A DNA stretch of 64,000 nt, from positions 62,001 through 126,000 of the forward strand of contig NZ_JAAZQL010000007.1 of the NCBI RefSeq assembly GCF_012275515.1. Reading direction: 5' to 3'. Both the position numbers and the translations under genes were made by a program. Shown in pieces: positions 8,385 to 17,348 of the stretch. Every line of letters begins with the position of its first letter. Position 1 is the stretch's first letter. Below the pieces are notes generated by a model, which was given only the letters and a program-made list of their open reading frames with translations, had not been told where the DNA came from and searched no databases. This DNA is from Novosphingobium sp. SG707. Its GTDB lineage: Bacteria; Pseudomonadota; Alphaproteobacteria; Sphingomonadales; Sphingomonadaceae.

Positions 8385-8748
8385 ACGGACCGGGGCGGGT
8401 ATCCGCAAAGGAGGTCCAAACCGGCCATTGCGAATGGTTCGTATTTCCAGCGGGAGAACCCGTAATTCAACTCGCTGTCACGGACCAATCCCCGTCGGCT
8501 TGTGATCAAGGAGTTTTCGTATGGCCGCCGTTGCAGCCGCCATGGTTGTCCCGGCCCATGCGCGCATCGCGCATGGACATGGCAGGTCCGCCGCCTTGGC
8601 CTGCTGTGCCTCGCCGCCCCGATTCCGCAAATGCCCCTGTCAGAGAGCGGACTGTTCGCACGGATTCGTACCGGCGAATTGAGCATCGCGGCCCTCATTG
8701 TGGCGGGCTCCTGCACTCTTGTTTCGGCAAGGCGCCCATGAAAGCCGG
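8385..8748. other. Gene-free stretch with one doubtful small frame
   Basis: No convincing gene. A 53-codon frame at 8521-8682 starts with ATG seven bases after AAGGAG (8508-8513) and is rich in Ala, His and Cys, but it has no family resemblance. Longer frames on both strands look random. This may be the decayed remains of a gene. Confidence 0.4.
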
Positions 8749-10071
8749 TCATTGCGGATCGTCCAGACTGAACTGATCGGCATCCTCATGATAGGTGAAT
8801 ATCTCGGCATAGCGCCCCCAATTGGTGACGGTCCGCAGCGTTTCGCTGGCGAAATCCTCGCTCATGTGGTCTTCCAGCTCGTCGCGGAAACGGCGCGCGG
8901 GGGCCTTGTGGCTGGCGCGCTCGTCAAGGATGCGGCGGATATGGCCCGCCAGCGGCACATGGGCCAGCAGCGCCTCGCCAAACATCGCCTTGCGCTGGTC
9001 AACGCCTGCCTGCGCATAGCCCCGCGCGGATGGGGTGAGCAGCAGATCGGCCCCGCGCAATTCGGCAAAGCGCAGCAATTGCAGCGTTTCGGCCATCGGG
9101 AACAGATCATCCACCTCGAAATTGAGCGTGGCGGCCAGTTCGGCCATACCGGCCTTGCCGTTGAAGGGTGTGCCGTCCACCTCCTCGATCAGCCCCGCCA
9201 GCGTATTGGTGGAAACGCGCGGCAGGACCATGGCGATGCCTGTGCCGGGAAACACGCCATCGCGGGTGGGCCGAACCTGATCCGGGCGCGCGGTCATACG
9301 GGCGTAAATATCATCAACCAGCGCGCGAAACGGCGGATCCAGCCGGTCGCGCGGGCGGGGAATATCCACCCTGATCTCGGCCACCACGCGGCCCGGATTG
9401 GAGGAAAACACCAGAATGCGGTCGCACATCTGCACCGCTTCCTCGATATTGTGCGTCACGATCAGGATCGACTTGATCGGCATCCGCCCTTCCGACCACA
9501 GATCGAGCAGATCGGTGCGCAAGGTTTCGGCCGTCAGCACATCGAGCGCGGAAAACGGCTCGTCCATCAACAGCAGGGACGGATTGACCACCAGCGCCCG
9601 CGCCAGCCCCACCCTCTGCCGCATCCCGCCAGACAGTTCCTTGGGATAGGCGTGTTCGAACCCGTCGAGGCCGATGAGGTCAATGGCGGCCAGCGCGCGG
9701 GCGCGGCGTTCCTCGGGCGGCACTTTCTGCGCCTCCAGCCCCAGTTCGACATTTTCCTGCACCGTCAGCCATGGGAAAAGCGCGAAGGTCTGGAACACCA
9801 TGGCCACGCTGGGGTCGGGGCAATCCGGGCCGGCGACGCGCTCCACCGTGCCGTGGCGCGGGCGGATCAGCCCCGCAATCGAGCGCAGCAAGGTGGATTT
9901 GCCCGAACCGGAACGCCCCAGCAGGCCGACGACCTCGTTCTGATACAGCGTCAGATCGACATTTTCGAGCACCAGATGGCCGCCCGGCGGCGGGCCGTAA
10001 TAATGGTTGAGACCATTGACCTCGATCAGCGGGATGGCGGGCAGCGGGGCGGCAGGAGCGATGGTTGCCAT
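8749..10071 (-). CDS. ABC transporter ATPase of the nitrate/sulfonate type with AAA-associated domain
   Basis: A 440-residue ATP-binding protein. The N-terminal 270 residues carry Walker A GRSGSGKST, Q-loop VFQTFALFPW, signature LSGGMRQR, Walker B LLLMDEP and the H-loop VTHNIEEA, in the NrtD/TauB/SsuB style. The C-terminal 150 residues match the AAA-associated domain found fused to such ATPases, a regulatory or sensory extension. GGAG precedes the ATG at 10071. It follows a double-length permease gene with only 17 bases between them, so the two form the importer. No substrate-binding protein gene is present, so the substrate is unknown. Confidence 0.9.
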   Translation of the reverse strand: MATIAPAAPLPAIPLIEVNGLNHYYGPPPGGHLVLENVDLTLYQNEVVGLLGRSGSGKSTLLRSIAGLIRPRHGTVERVAGPDCPDPSVAMVFQTFALFPWLTVQENVELGLEAQKVPPEERRARALAAIDLIGLDGFEHAYPKELSGGMRQRVGLARALVVNPSLLLMDEPFSALDVLTAETLRTDLLDLWSEGRMPIKSILIVTHNIEEAVQMCDRILVFSSNPGRVVAEIRVDIPRPRDRLDPPFRALVDDIYARMTARPDQVRPTRDGVFPGTGIAMVLPRVSTNTLAGLIEEVDGTPFNGKAGMAELAATLNFEVDDLFPMAETLQLLRFAELRGADLLLTPSARGYAQAGVDQRKAMFGEALLAHVPLAGHIRRILDERASHKAPARRFRDELEDHMSEDFASETLRTVTNWGRYAEIFTYHEDADQFSLDDPQ

Positions 10072-10088
10072 GGGAAATACTCCGAAAA

Positions 10089-11834
10089 TCAGGAAAGCCG
10101 CAGGCGGCGCTCGCCAAAGGCATAGAGCGGGCGCCAGACCAAGCGGTTGAAACCAAGGACGAACAGGCTCATCACGGCGATGCCCAGCGCGACCTGCGGA
10201 TAATGGCCCGCCGCGGTGGCATCGGCGATATAGGCGCCAAGGCCATGCGCTTCGAGGCGATGGCTGCCCCATGTCACTACCTCGGCCACGATGGAGGCGT
10301 TCCACGAGCCGCCCGAAGCGGTCAGCGCGCCGGTGATATAATAGGGAAAGACGCCGGGCAGCGCGACCTGACGCCACCATTGCCAGCCCCGCACGCCAAA
10401 CATGTCCGCCGCTTCGCGCAGGTCGTTGGGGATCGAACTGGCCCCCGCGATCACGTTGAACAGAATGTACCATTGCGTACCCAGAATCATCAGCGGCGAG
10501 AGCCAGATGTCGGGCAGCAGGCCGAACCGCACAATGCCCATCACCGCAAAGGGAAACAGCACATTGGCCGGAAACGCGGCCAGAAATTGCGCGACGGGCT
10601 GAACCCTCTCGGCAACGCGCGGGCGCAGGCCGATCATCACCCCAAGCGGCACCCAGACCGCGCTGGCCAGCACGATCAGCACCACGACCCGCACCAGCGT
10701 GATCGCCGCATAGCCAAAGGCCAGCAGGATGTCATGCAGGCCGAGCGAGGTCAGCACATAATGGCCGGTCCAGCCCAAGGCCGCGACCACCACCATCCAG
10801 ACCGACGCCTGCCATATCCGCTCGACCACGGCATTGCTCGGGCGAGGTTCGGCCCCGAAGCGTCTGGATCGACGCGGCTCAAGCGCCAGCAGCAGCCCGA
10901 TCATGGCCCCGATAGGCACAAACAGCAGCGGCAGGACGCGGGTGCGGCGAAGCAAATTATAGATCCGGCTCTGCGGAGCCTCGGCGCCGGCCGTCTGTTC
11001 AAAACGGAACCGGTCGGCCCAGGCCACGATCGGGCGGAAAAACAACTGGTCATACGCGATGATGACCAAGGCCATCATGCCCACCGCCCAGCCCACCGCG
11101 CCGAAATCCTGATGCGCGATGGCCAAGGCCAGATAGGAACCGATCCCCGGCAAGGTCACGGTCGTATTGCCCAGAGTGATCGCTTCGGAGGCCACGACAA
11201 AGAACCACCCGCCCGACATGGACATCATCGCGTTCCACACCAGCGCGGGCGTAGCATAGGGCAGGTCGAGCCGCAGGAACCGGCGCAGCGGCGAGAGTTC
11301 GAAGCCTTCGCACACTTCCTCCAGATCGCCGGGCAGATTGCGCAGCGACTGGTAGAAGCTGAAGGCCATGTTCCATGCCTGCGAGGTGAAAATGGCAAAG
11401 ATGCTGGCCAGTTCCACCCCCAGCACATTCCCGGGAAACAGGTTCATGAAAAAGGTGACGGTGAAGGTCAGGAAGCCAAGGATCGGCACCGATTGCAGAA
11501 TATCCAGCGCAGGCACGATGATCTGTCCGGCACGCCGACTGCGGGCGGCCAGCGTCGAGACGATCAGCGTGAACAGCGTGGAGGCGAGAAGCGCGGCAAA
11601 CATGCGCAGGACCGTGCGCAGCGCATAATAGGGCAGATGCGTCGGATCGAGCGTCACCGGCTCCAGATGCAGGCTGGAAAGCGGCTCGACCATCCCCTCA
11701 CCCGCGCGGAACACCAGCAGCGCCAGACCCGCGAAGATGACAAAGGCCATTGCATCCTCGCGGCTGGGGCGCGTCAGGCGCAGCATCCGCGAGAAGCTGG
11801 GCAGGACGGGGAGCGGTTTTTTGTCAGGGCTCAT
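10089..11834 (-). CDS. ABC transporter permease, two fused BPD domains
   Basis: A 581-residue inner-membrane protein made of two consecutive binding-protein-dependent permease domains (about 60-270 and 365-565), each with the cytoplasmic EAA-type coupling loop: EEVCEGFELSPLRRFLRLDLP in the first half and REAADMFGVRGWQWWRQVALP in the second. A full transporter channel is therefore encoded in a single chain. The linker (about 280-345) is Arg-rich. GAGGG lies eight bases before ATG 11834. It is cotranscribed with the ATPase gene downstream and probably with the porin gene upstream, which ends 22 bases before it. Confidence 0.9.
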   Translation of the reverse strand: MSPDKKPLPVLPSFSRMLRLTRPSREDAMAFVIFAGLALLVFRAGEGMVEPLSSLHLEPVTLDPTHLPYYALRTVLRMFAALLASTLFTLIVSTLAARSRRAGQIIVPALDILQSVPILGFLTFTVTFFMNLFPGNVLGVELASIFAIFTSQAWNMAFSFYQSLRNLPGDLEEVCEGFELSPLRRFLRLDLPYATPALVWNAMMSMSGGWFFVVASEAITLGNTTVTLPGIGSYLALAIAHQDFGAVGWAVGMMALVIIAYDQLFFRPIVAWADRFRFEQTAGAEAPQSRIYNLLRRTRVLPLLFVPIGAMIGLLLALEPRRSRRFGAEPRPSNAVVERIWQASVWMVVVAALGWTGHYVLTSLGLHDILLAFGYAAITLVRVVVLIVLASAVWVPLGVMIGLRPRVAERVQPVAQFLAAFPANVLFPFAVMGIVRFGLLPDIWLSPLMILGTQWYILFNVIAGASSIPNDLREAADMFGVRGWQWWRQVALPGVFPYYITGALTASGGSWNASIVAEVVTWGSHRLEAHGLGAYIADATAAGHYPQVALGIAVMSLFVLGFNRLVWRPLYAFGERRLRLS

Positions 11835-11856
11835 GGAACGACCCTCTCACAAGGCT

Positions 11857-13176
11857 TCAGAAGCCTGCATGAACGCGAAAGGCGATGATATCGGCCGGGC
11901 CGCGATCGCGGTTGTAGCCGGGATTGGCGATATGCTGATAATCGAGGGTGAACGAAGCCCAGCCCACAGGGCGCAAGGCGTAATAAGCCTCGATGATTCG
12001 TTCATCCCCCGGATGGGGCAGCGCGCCATCGCCCACCAACACGCCCATGCCGCCCGCCGCCAGCCAGCGCCTGTGTGCATCGGAAATGCCGTTGACCACG
12101 CCCGCCACGGCCAGCGTATCCTGCGGCCGCCCCCATGCCTTGCCCTTGAGCGCTCCGCCGAAAGCAAGGCTGCGGTCGATGTCGGTGAAGTCATAGGTCT
12201 CGATCACACCGTCGCTGGTCCCGGCGCGCAGGAACAGGCCAAGGGCATCGGTCACGTCCTGCTCGGCATTGAGCGCGATGCCGAAGCGATCCTGCCTGCG
12301 CCGCACGGGCGCCAGGTCGAGCGGCGCGCCCCTGGCCAGCGCCTCGTCAAACCGCGCGAACAGGCCGCGATTGCGAAAGCCCGTCACCCGCAATGCGCCC
12401 TCGCGCCCTGCGATGCGAAAGCGCCGCTCGCCCTCGATCATCAGGGCGTTCTGGGAGAAATCCGCCTCCAGCTCGATGCCGTTGGGAATCTTGGACAGAT
12501 TGTACAGCCCCGCACGCAAGGTCCACGGCCCCTGATACCATTCCGCCGCGATGCCATAGGTATAGCCCCAGGCATTGGCCGCGTAATCGAAGCTGCCCGT
12601 GTCGACCAACGCCCAGTTGAGGAAATCGCCGCGCGGGTCATGGGCGAATTTGTTGGTGTCGAAAATATCGCCTACGCCCATCTTGCCCGCGGTGATGACG
12701 ATGCGGTTTGCCGTGGTGGTCGCGCGCAACTGGTTGATCCCCGCCTCCAGCCCGACCGTATCCCCGCCCAGCGCAATGGTCTGGCGGGCAAAGGCGCGCT
12801 GCAGTTTGAAATAGGGCGCCATCTTTCCGACCTTATAGGCCTCGGCGCTGGGGAAACCGCCCGCGCCCAGCGTGTTTGACAGGCCAAAGCCTTGATCCAC
12901 CTCGGGATTGATCCAGATCTCACCGCCTTTCCAGAGACGCAGGCCAAAATAGAGCGTGGCATCATTGGTGGCCTTGACCTGATGGGGATCGAGGCTGTTG
13001 TCGGCGGCATAGGGTGAGGCGAAGCCGCCAACGCCCTGTACCACCCCGGTATATTGGCCATGGACGGCATAGCGCTGATCGGGCGGCGGGGCCTCGTCGG
13101 CAAAGGCGGGGACGGCCGGCATAGCCAGCGCGAAAGGCGCGGCGCACAGGGCGCGCAAAGCAGTCAGATTGATCAT
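11857..13176 (-). CDS. OprB-type carbohydrate porin
   Basis: A 438-residue outer-membrane protein with a signal peptide ending near AFADEAPP. Typical OprB features follow: HGQYTGVVQG near the mature N-terminus, FGLRLWKGGEIWINPEVDQGFGLSNT, FDTNKFAHDPRGDFLNWAL and a C-terminal HAGF. OprB channels pass sugars or other small polar solutes. Here it heads the operon with an SBP-less ABC importer, so it probably supplies the periplasm with the same solute. Start 13176 is preferred because it begins the signal peptide after AAGGAC. Confidence 0.88.
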   Translation of the reverse strand: MINLTALRALCAAPFALAMPAVPAFADEAPPPDQRYAVHGQYTGVVQGVGGFASPYAADNSLDPHQVKATNDATLYFGLRLWKGGEIWINPEVDQGFGLSNTLGAGGFPSAEAYKVGKMAPYFKLQRAFARQTIALGGDTVGLEAGINQLRATTTANRIVITAGKMGVGDIFDTNKFAHDPRGDFLNWALVDTGSFDYAANAWGYTYGIAAEWYQGPWTLRAGLYNLSKIPNGIELEADFSQNALMIEGERRFRIAGREGALRVTGFRNRGLFARFDEALARGAPLDLAPVRRRQDRFGIALNAEQDVTDALGLFLRAGTSDGVIETYDFTDIDRSLAFGGALKGKAWGRPQDTLAVAGVVNGISDAHRRWLAAGGMGVLVGDGALPHPGDERIIEAYYALRPVGWASFTLDYQHIANPGYNRDRGPADIIAFRVHAGF

Positions 13177-13407
13177 TATCGGGTCCTTGAACGGAAAGGC
13201 ACACCTTCCGTCCCGACCCATCGCGCATCAGATTACACGCATGGCTTCCCGGTTCGGAAAGATGCCGACCGCCACGCAAGCGTCAGCAAGGCGTTGAGCC
13301 TACTGTCGCCCTCGTCGGCGGAATGGTTGCAACTTCGCGGCATCGATTGATTCCCTCGGAACGTCGGTCATGGCTGCCGGTTGCAGGCCGACTCGACTTG
13401 GGCGGGC

Positions 13408-13428
13408 ATATACCCTAGGGGGGTATGG
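13408..13428 (+). promoter_or_regulatory. RcnR/CsoR-type G-tract operator
   Basis: ATATACCCTAGGGGGGTATGG has the hallmark of RcnR-FrmR-CsoR family sites: a central G/C run flanked by AT-rich inverted repeats (ATAC and GTAT). It lies 24 bases before the RcnR-like gene, so the repressor very likely controls itself. Confidence 0.75.
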
Positions 13429-13451
13429 TATCAAGGTGAAAAGGTCAGAGC

Positions 13452-13730
13452 ATGAGCCATGTTGCGGCTGAAAAGCAAAAGCTCCTCAATCGGCTGAAAC
13501 GGCTGAAGGGACAGGTTGATGCGCTGGAACGCGCCGTCAGCGGCGATGTCGAATGCGCCCGCGTGCTGCAACAGGCCACCGCCTGTCGCGGCGCGCTCGA
13601 AGGTTTCATCGCCGAGGTGATCGAGGATCACATCCGCGAACATATGATCGAGCCGGACCTGCCCGTCAGCGACCCCAAGGTGCAGGCCGCCGAGGAACTG
13701 GTGGCGATCGTCAGAGCCTATCTGCGGTAA
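13452..13730 (+). CDS. RcnR/FrmR-family metal- or aldehyde-responsive repressor
   Basis: A 92-residue all-helical CsoR/RcnR-family protein (MSHVAAEKQKLLNRLKRLKGQ...). The residues His3, Cys35, His60 and His64 are all present; these are the nickel/cobalt ligands of E. coli RcnR, whereas FrmR proteins keep only part of the set. This points to Ni or Co sensing rather than formaldehyde. An additional Cys45 is present. AAGG lies seven bases before the ATG and a G-tract operator just upstream. No RcnA-type efflux gene follows, so its target may be elsewhere, for example the NiCoT gene 8 kb away. The effector is inference. Confidence 0.85.
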   Translation: MSHVAAEKQKLLNRLKRLKGQVDALERAVSGDVECARVLQQATACRGALEGFIAEVIEDHIREHMIEPDLPVSDPKVQAAEELVAIVRAYLR

Positions 13731-13831
13731 AGCGCCGTCCGCCCTGCCCCGTCATCGGGCACATGAGCGGTTACTTGCAGACGCAGCTTCATGCTCTAAA
13801 CTGCGCGGGGCAAGCAAATGGGAGGCGGCAG

Positions 13832-14482
13832 ATGGCCGAGTCCAACCATGATGGAAAGCACTCTGGGTCCACCATCCTGCCCAGGGCGGCGACGGGGTTA
13901 TTTGCGTACTTCCTGACTGCGCTGTTGCTGATGCATGTGATCCGGCCCGATTACACGGTCATCGATCATATGATCAGCGATTATGCGGTCGGCCGTTTCG
14001 GCTGGATCATGACGACGGCCTTTGTCGCCTTGGGCGCGGGCTGCCTGACGCTGGCCTTGGGGCTTTTGCGGGATGGGCCGGGATCGTGGCCGGGCCGGAT
14101 CGGGGCAGCGCTTCTGATCGTGGCGTTTGTCGGCCTGCTTGTGACAGCGCTCTATCCGACAGACCTTGAAACCGCGCCGTCAACGCGCACCGGCGATATT
14201 CACGCGATCAGCTTTCTGGTGAATATCGTCAGCATCCTGCTCTCTACGATGTGTCTGGCATGGTCCTATGCTCTCGATCCCCGCTGGCGCGCCCATCGAG
14301 CTACGGCGCTGGCATGGGCCGGACTTTTGATCGCCGCCTTTATCGCCCAGTATCTGACCCTGCACAGGGGCGCGCCTTATGGCATCACCAACCGGTTCTT
14401 TGTCGCTGTCCTGATCGGATGGCTTATGTTGAACAGCCGGTGGCTTCAGTCATCTGTGAACCGGCGCTCCACCTCCGATTGA
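13832..14482 (+). CDS. DUF998 membrane protein
   Basis: A 216-residue inner-membrane protein with about six hydrophobic helices and the DUF998 pattern: LMHVIRPDYTVIDHMISDYAVGRFGWIM near the N-terminus, YPTDLE in a loop and ISFLVNIVSILLS later. The function of the family is not known. GGAGG precedes the ATG by six bases. It follows the RcnR-like gene on the same strand with a 100-bp gap, so a link to metal response is possible but not shown. Confidence 0.75.
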   Translation: MAESNHDGKHSGSTILPRAATGLFAYFLTALLLMHVIRPDYTVIDHMISDYAVGRFGWIMTTAFVALGAGCLTLALGLLRDGPGSWPGRIGAALLIVAFVGLLVTALYPTDLETAPSTRTGDIHAISFLVNIVSILLSTMCLAWSYALDPRWRAHRATALAWAGLLIAAFIAQYLTLHRGAPYGITNRFFVAVLIGWLMLNSRWLQSSVNRRSTSD

Positions 14483-14515
14483 CAGGTGCGGCGTCGCGCC
14501 GCCAGACTTGCGGCC

Positions 14516-15679
14516 ATGACCCTTGAGCTTTCCCTTCGCGACGCCCGACGCATTGCGCTTACGGCACAGGGTTTCGGGGGGCGACAGTCCGAGCGTCCGG
14601 CGGCGGGGCAAATGCGCCGCGTGCTGGACAGGCTGGGCCTGTTTCAGATCGACAGCGTGAACGTGTTGACGCGGGCGCATTATCTCCCGGCCTTTTCGCG
14701 CATCGGGCCGTATGATCGTGCAGATCTGGAGCAGGCGGCGTGGGGCGCCCGACGGCACCGCCGCATGTTCGAATACTGGGCCCATGAGGCATCGCTGCTG
14801 CCGCTCGATCTCCATCCGCTGCTGCGCTGGCGCATGGCGCGGGCGGAGCGCGGCGAGATCGGATACTCTGCCTTGCGGCGCTTTGCGACCGAGCGCCGTG
14901 AGGAAGCCCAATTTGTGCTCGACAGGATCGCGGCGGAAGGCCCGCTGACCGCCGCCGATTTCGAGAATGGGGCCAGCAAAAGCGGATGGTGGGAATGGAG
15001 CCAGACCAAGCACGCCCTCGAATGGCTGTTCTGGTCCGGGCAGATCACCACCTCCACACGGCGAGGAAGTTTCGCGCGGGTGTATGATCTGCCGGAACGG
15101 GTTTTGCCGCAAAAGATTTTGGCCCTGCCCACACCGGACGCCGCAACCGCACAGCAAGAGCTTATCGCCCGCAGCGCCATGGCTTTGGGCGTGGCGACCT
15201 TGGCCGATTTGCGCGACTATTATCGTCTCAAACCGGATGAGGCCGATCACGCCATCGCGGCGCAGGTCGATGCGGGCCTTCTCGTGCCGGTACGGGTCGA
15301 GGGCTGGACGCAAAAGGCCTGGATGCACCGCGATGCCCGTCCCCCTCGCAAGATCACCGGCGCCGCGCTGCTTGCACCTTTCGATCCGCTGATCTGGGAA
15401 CGTGGCCGCGCCGAAAGGCTGTTCGGCTTCCGCTATCGCATCGAGATTTATGTTCCGCAGGAAAAGCGCGCGCATGGCTATTATGTCCTGCCCTTCCTGA
15501 TGGACGAGGCTCTGGTCGCGCGCGTTGATCTGAAAGCGGACCGCGCGGCGGGGCTCCTCCTTGCCCATCGCATAACGCTTGAACCGGATGCTCCGGCCGA
15601 GACCATGGTGCGGCTTCGGGCCGAACTTGAACGCATGGCATCGTGGCTTGGCCTCGCAGGGGTGCGTGTGGCGCCATAG
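14516..15679 (+). CDS. YcaQ-like winged-helix DNA glycosylase
   Basis: A 387-residue protein of the HTH_42/YcaQ family. YcaQ (AlkX) removes alkylated bases and unhooks interstrand crosslinks. The N-terminus has RRIALTAQGF and the catalytic-type QxD motif as LGLFQIDSVNVLTRAHYLP (about residues 44-62), then the segment EYWAHEASLLPLD. C-terminal parts include LLAPFDPLIWERGRAERLFGF and EIYVPQEKRAHGYYVLPFL, both typical of the family. The start at 14516 is chosen because the conserved region begins at once; there is no strong ribosome site. It stands convergent with an AraC-type regulator. Confidence 0.85.
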   Translation: MTLELSLRDARRIALTAQGFGGRQSERPAAGQMRRVLDRLGLFQIDSVNVLTRAHYLPAFSRIGPYDRADLEQAAWGARRHRRMFEYWAHEASLLPLDLHPLLRWRMARAERGEIGYSALRRFATERREEAQFVLDRIAAEGPLTAADFENGASKSGWWEWSQTKHALEWLFWSGQITTSTRRGSFARVYDLPERVLPQKILALPTPDAATAQQELIARSAMALGVATLADLRDYYRLKPDEADHAIAAQVDAGLLVPVRVEGWTQKAWMHRDARPPRKITGAALLAPFDPLIWERGRAERLFGFRYRIEIYVPQEKRAHGYYVLPFLMDEALVARVDLKADRAAGLLLAHRITLEPDAPAETMVRLRAELERMASWLGLAGVRVAP

Positions 15680-15716
15680 CGCGGAAGCGAGCAGAGCCGT
15701 CCCGCGCGCTCCGCCC

Positions 15717-16604
15717 CTATCGCAGCGGCAGGAACAGATCGGTGATCGCCTCCTGCTCGGGCACATCGGGAAAAAAGCGGATGCGTTGGGCGTAGAGCGG
15801 AAAGTCGCGCAATTCCTCGCCGCTGAGGGGCAGCCATGTGCCGTAGAGAAATTCCGCCGCCGGGCGCAGATCATCGCTGTTGCCCATCACGCGCAGCACC
15901 GCGCAACGCCCGCCCGGAATGACGCCCGCCTCAACCCCGGCATCGGCCGCTGTCAACGGACGGCGGATTTCGGTGGCCAGATCGAGATGATAGGCCTCGG
16001 GTCCGCTGATCTCCGGGTCGGTGTGAAAGATCGTATAGGTGGCATGATCGGCGGCACGCGCGCCATTGCCCTTGCGCCACGCGATAAAGCGCCTGATCGT
16101 TTCGCCAAGGCGCTGCGGATCGCCGTGATGGCTCATCAACGCGATGGTTACATCGGACACCTCGCGCAGGGATACATCGTTGCTGGAAAACTGCTGGGTC
16201 ATGATACGGTTCCTGGCTCGGGAAAGCGGCGCCATTGCCGCCTCCCATGCCGCCCAGTCCGGTTGTTCCCGAAAGGCCAGAGGCGCCTGCCCGATGCGCT
16301 GTCGAAAGGCGCGGGCGAAGCTGTCGGGCGCTTCATAGCCGGCCTCGAACGCGATGTCGGTCACGGTGTCTGCGCGATAGGCCAATCGCGATGCGGCCCG
16401 TTTCATCCGCGCCATCTGCACATAGCGGTGGAGCGACATGCCGAACATGGCGCTGAACTGCCGGTGGAAATGAAAGGGCGAAAAGGCCGCAACCCCGCTC
16501 AGCACTTCAAGCCCAAGATCGCCGTCGAGATGGCGGTGGATATGATCGACCACCCGCTGCATTCGCAGCAGATAGCGGGCCTCGGTCGTGTCGGCAGCGG
16601 TCAT
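15717..16604 (-). CDS. AraC-family regulator with GyrI-like effector domain
   Basis: A 295-residue protein with the AraC DNA-binding domain at the N-terminus (about 10-110: LSGVAAFSPFHFHRQFSAMFGMSLHRYVQ and VTDIAFEAGYEAPDSFARAFRQ) and a GyrI-like small-molecule domain from about 135 to the end. This SoxS/Rob-like layout is used by regulators that sense xenobiotics or act in multidrug response. AAGGAA precedes the ATG at 16604. It is followed at a distance by the SdpI/SdpR pair on the same strand, which have their own promoter. Confidence 0.88.
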   Translation of the reverse strand: MTAADTTEARYLLRMQRVVDHIHRHLDGDLGLEVLSGVAAFSPFHFHRQFSAMFGMSLHRYVQMARMKRAASRLAYRADTVTDIAFEAGYEAPDSFARAFRQRIGQAPLAFREQPDWAAWEAAMAPLSRARNRIMTQQFSSNDVSLREVSDVTIALMSHHGDPQRLGETIRRFIAWRKGNGARAADHATYTIFHTDPEISGPEAYHLDLATEIRRPLTAADAGVEAGVIPGGRCAVLRVMGNSDDLRPAAEFLYGTWLPLSGEELRDFPLYAQRIRFFPDVPEQEAITDLFLPLR

Positions 16605-16688
16605 CGGGAACTTCCTTCGTGGTGGCCCCGCCACTTAGCCATGAAGGCAGGATCCCCGCTCGACCGTTCTTGCGCAATGCCCCAGCAC

Positions 16689-17348
16689 TTATGAACGCCT
16701 CTTGCGGCTTTGCCGGAACCACCAGGAATAGATCGTCGGAACCAGTGCGGCAAAGAGCGCCGCGCCCACCAGCAATCCGCCGCGCAAGGCCATCGGCACC
16801 GGCAAGACCGAAGCCAGCATCACGGCAAGGCCCGCAAGGATGAAAAGACGCGCGGCAAGCCGGTGCGTGGCAATCCAGTTTTCGGTATCGGTCAGCGTCC
16901 ATGGCGTGCGGATGCCGACGAAAAAGCCGGGCCGCGACTTGGGCAGCACATTGCCCAAAGCGACCAGCATGGCGCCCGCGCCAAAGCTTACCAAAGAGAC
17001 GGGGAGCACAATGCCGAAGGCCGGACCCGCAATCTGCGCGAACACCAGCGTCATCAGCATCAGCAGCGAAATCCAGCCGACCCGCAGCACTTGCGCCGAT
17101 TGCGCCATCCGGTCCTGCAAGGGCTCGATGCTGGGCAGAACGGCGAACAGCGCGCCCAGCAGCGCAACCATCAGCGGCGCGATGAACAGCGCACGCGCCG
17201 CAGGCATGGAGCCGTTGGGCCTGCCGTCCGCCGCCCAATGCGTGATCAGCCGCGCGCCTTCGGGCAGCCGCATCAGCGCCAGCGCCCCGATCGCGGCCAT
17301 CAGCGCGGCAAGCAGCAGGCTCGCCATCAAAAGGCCCTTCACTTTCAT
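16689..17348 (-). CDS. SdpI-family membrane protein
   Basis: A 219-residue inner-membrane protein with about six helices. It has the DUF1648 segment near the N-terminus (LPEGARLITHWAADGRPNGS) and the SdpI-type core GIRTPWTLTDTENWIATHRLAARLF at about residues 140-165. In Bacillus, SdpI gives immunity to the SdpC toxin and works with SdpR. Here it overlaps the ArsR-type gene by four bases (ATGA), so the two are translated together. No toxin gene is nearby, which is usual for such pairs outside Firmicutes, and the role is unknown. Confidence 0.88.
   Translation of the reverse strand: MKVKGLLMASLLLAALMAAIGALALMRLPEGARLITHWAADGRPNGSMPAARALFIAPLMVALLGALFAVLPSIEPLQDRMAQSAQVLRVGWISLLMLMTLVFAQIAGPAFGIVLPVSLVSFGAGAMLVALGNVLPKSRPGFFVGIRTPWTLTDTENWIATHRLAARLFILAGLAVMLASVLPVPMALRGGLLVGAALFAALVPTIYSWWFRQSRKRRS

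Noticed and set aside
8246..8776. Overlapping frames on both strands between the MerR and ABC ATPase genes
   Set aside because: None has a recognisable domain, and composition differs from real genes nearby. The 53-codon frame at 8521 has a good ribosome site but nothing else to support it.
10065..11888. Long plus-strand open frame of about 600 codons opposite the ABC permease gene
   Set aside because: It is an antisense shadow in GC-rich DNA: rich in His, Gln, Arg and Gly, with no domain, while the minus strand encodes a clear double permease with ABC motifs.
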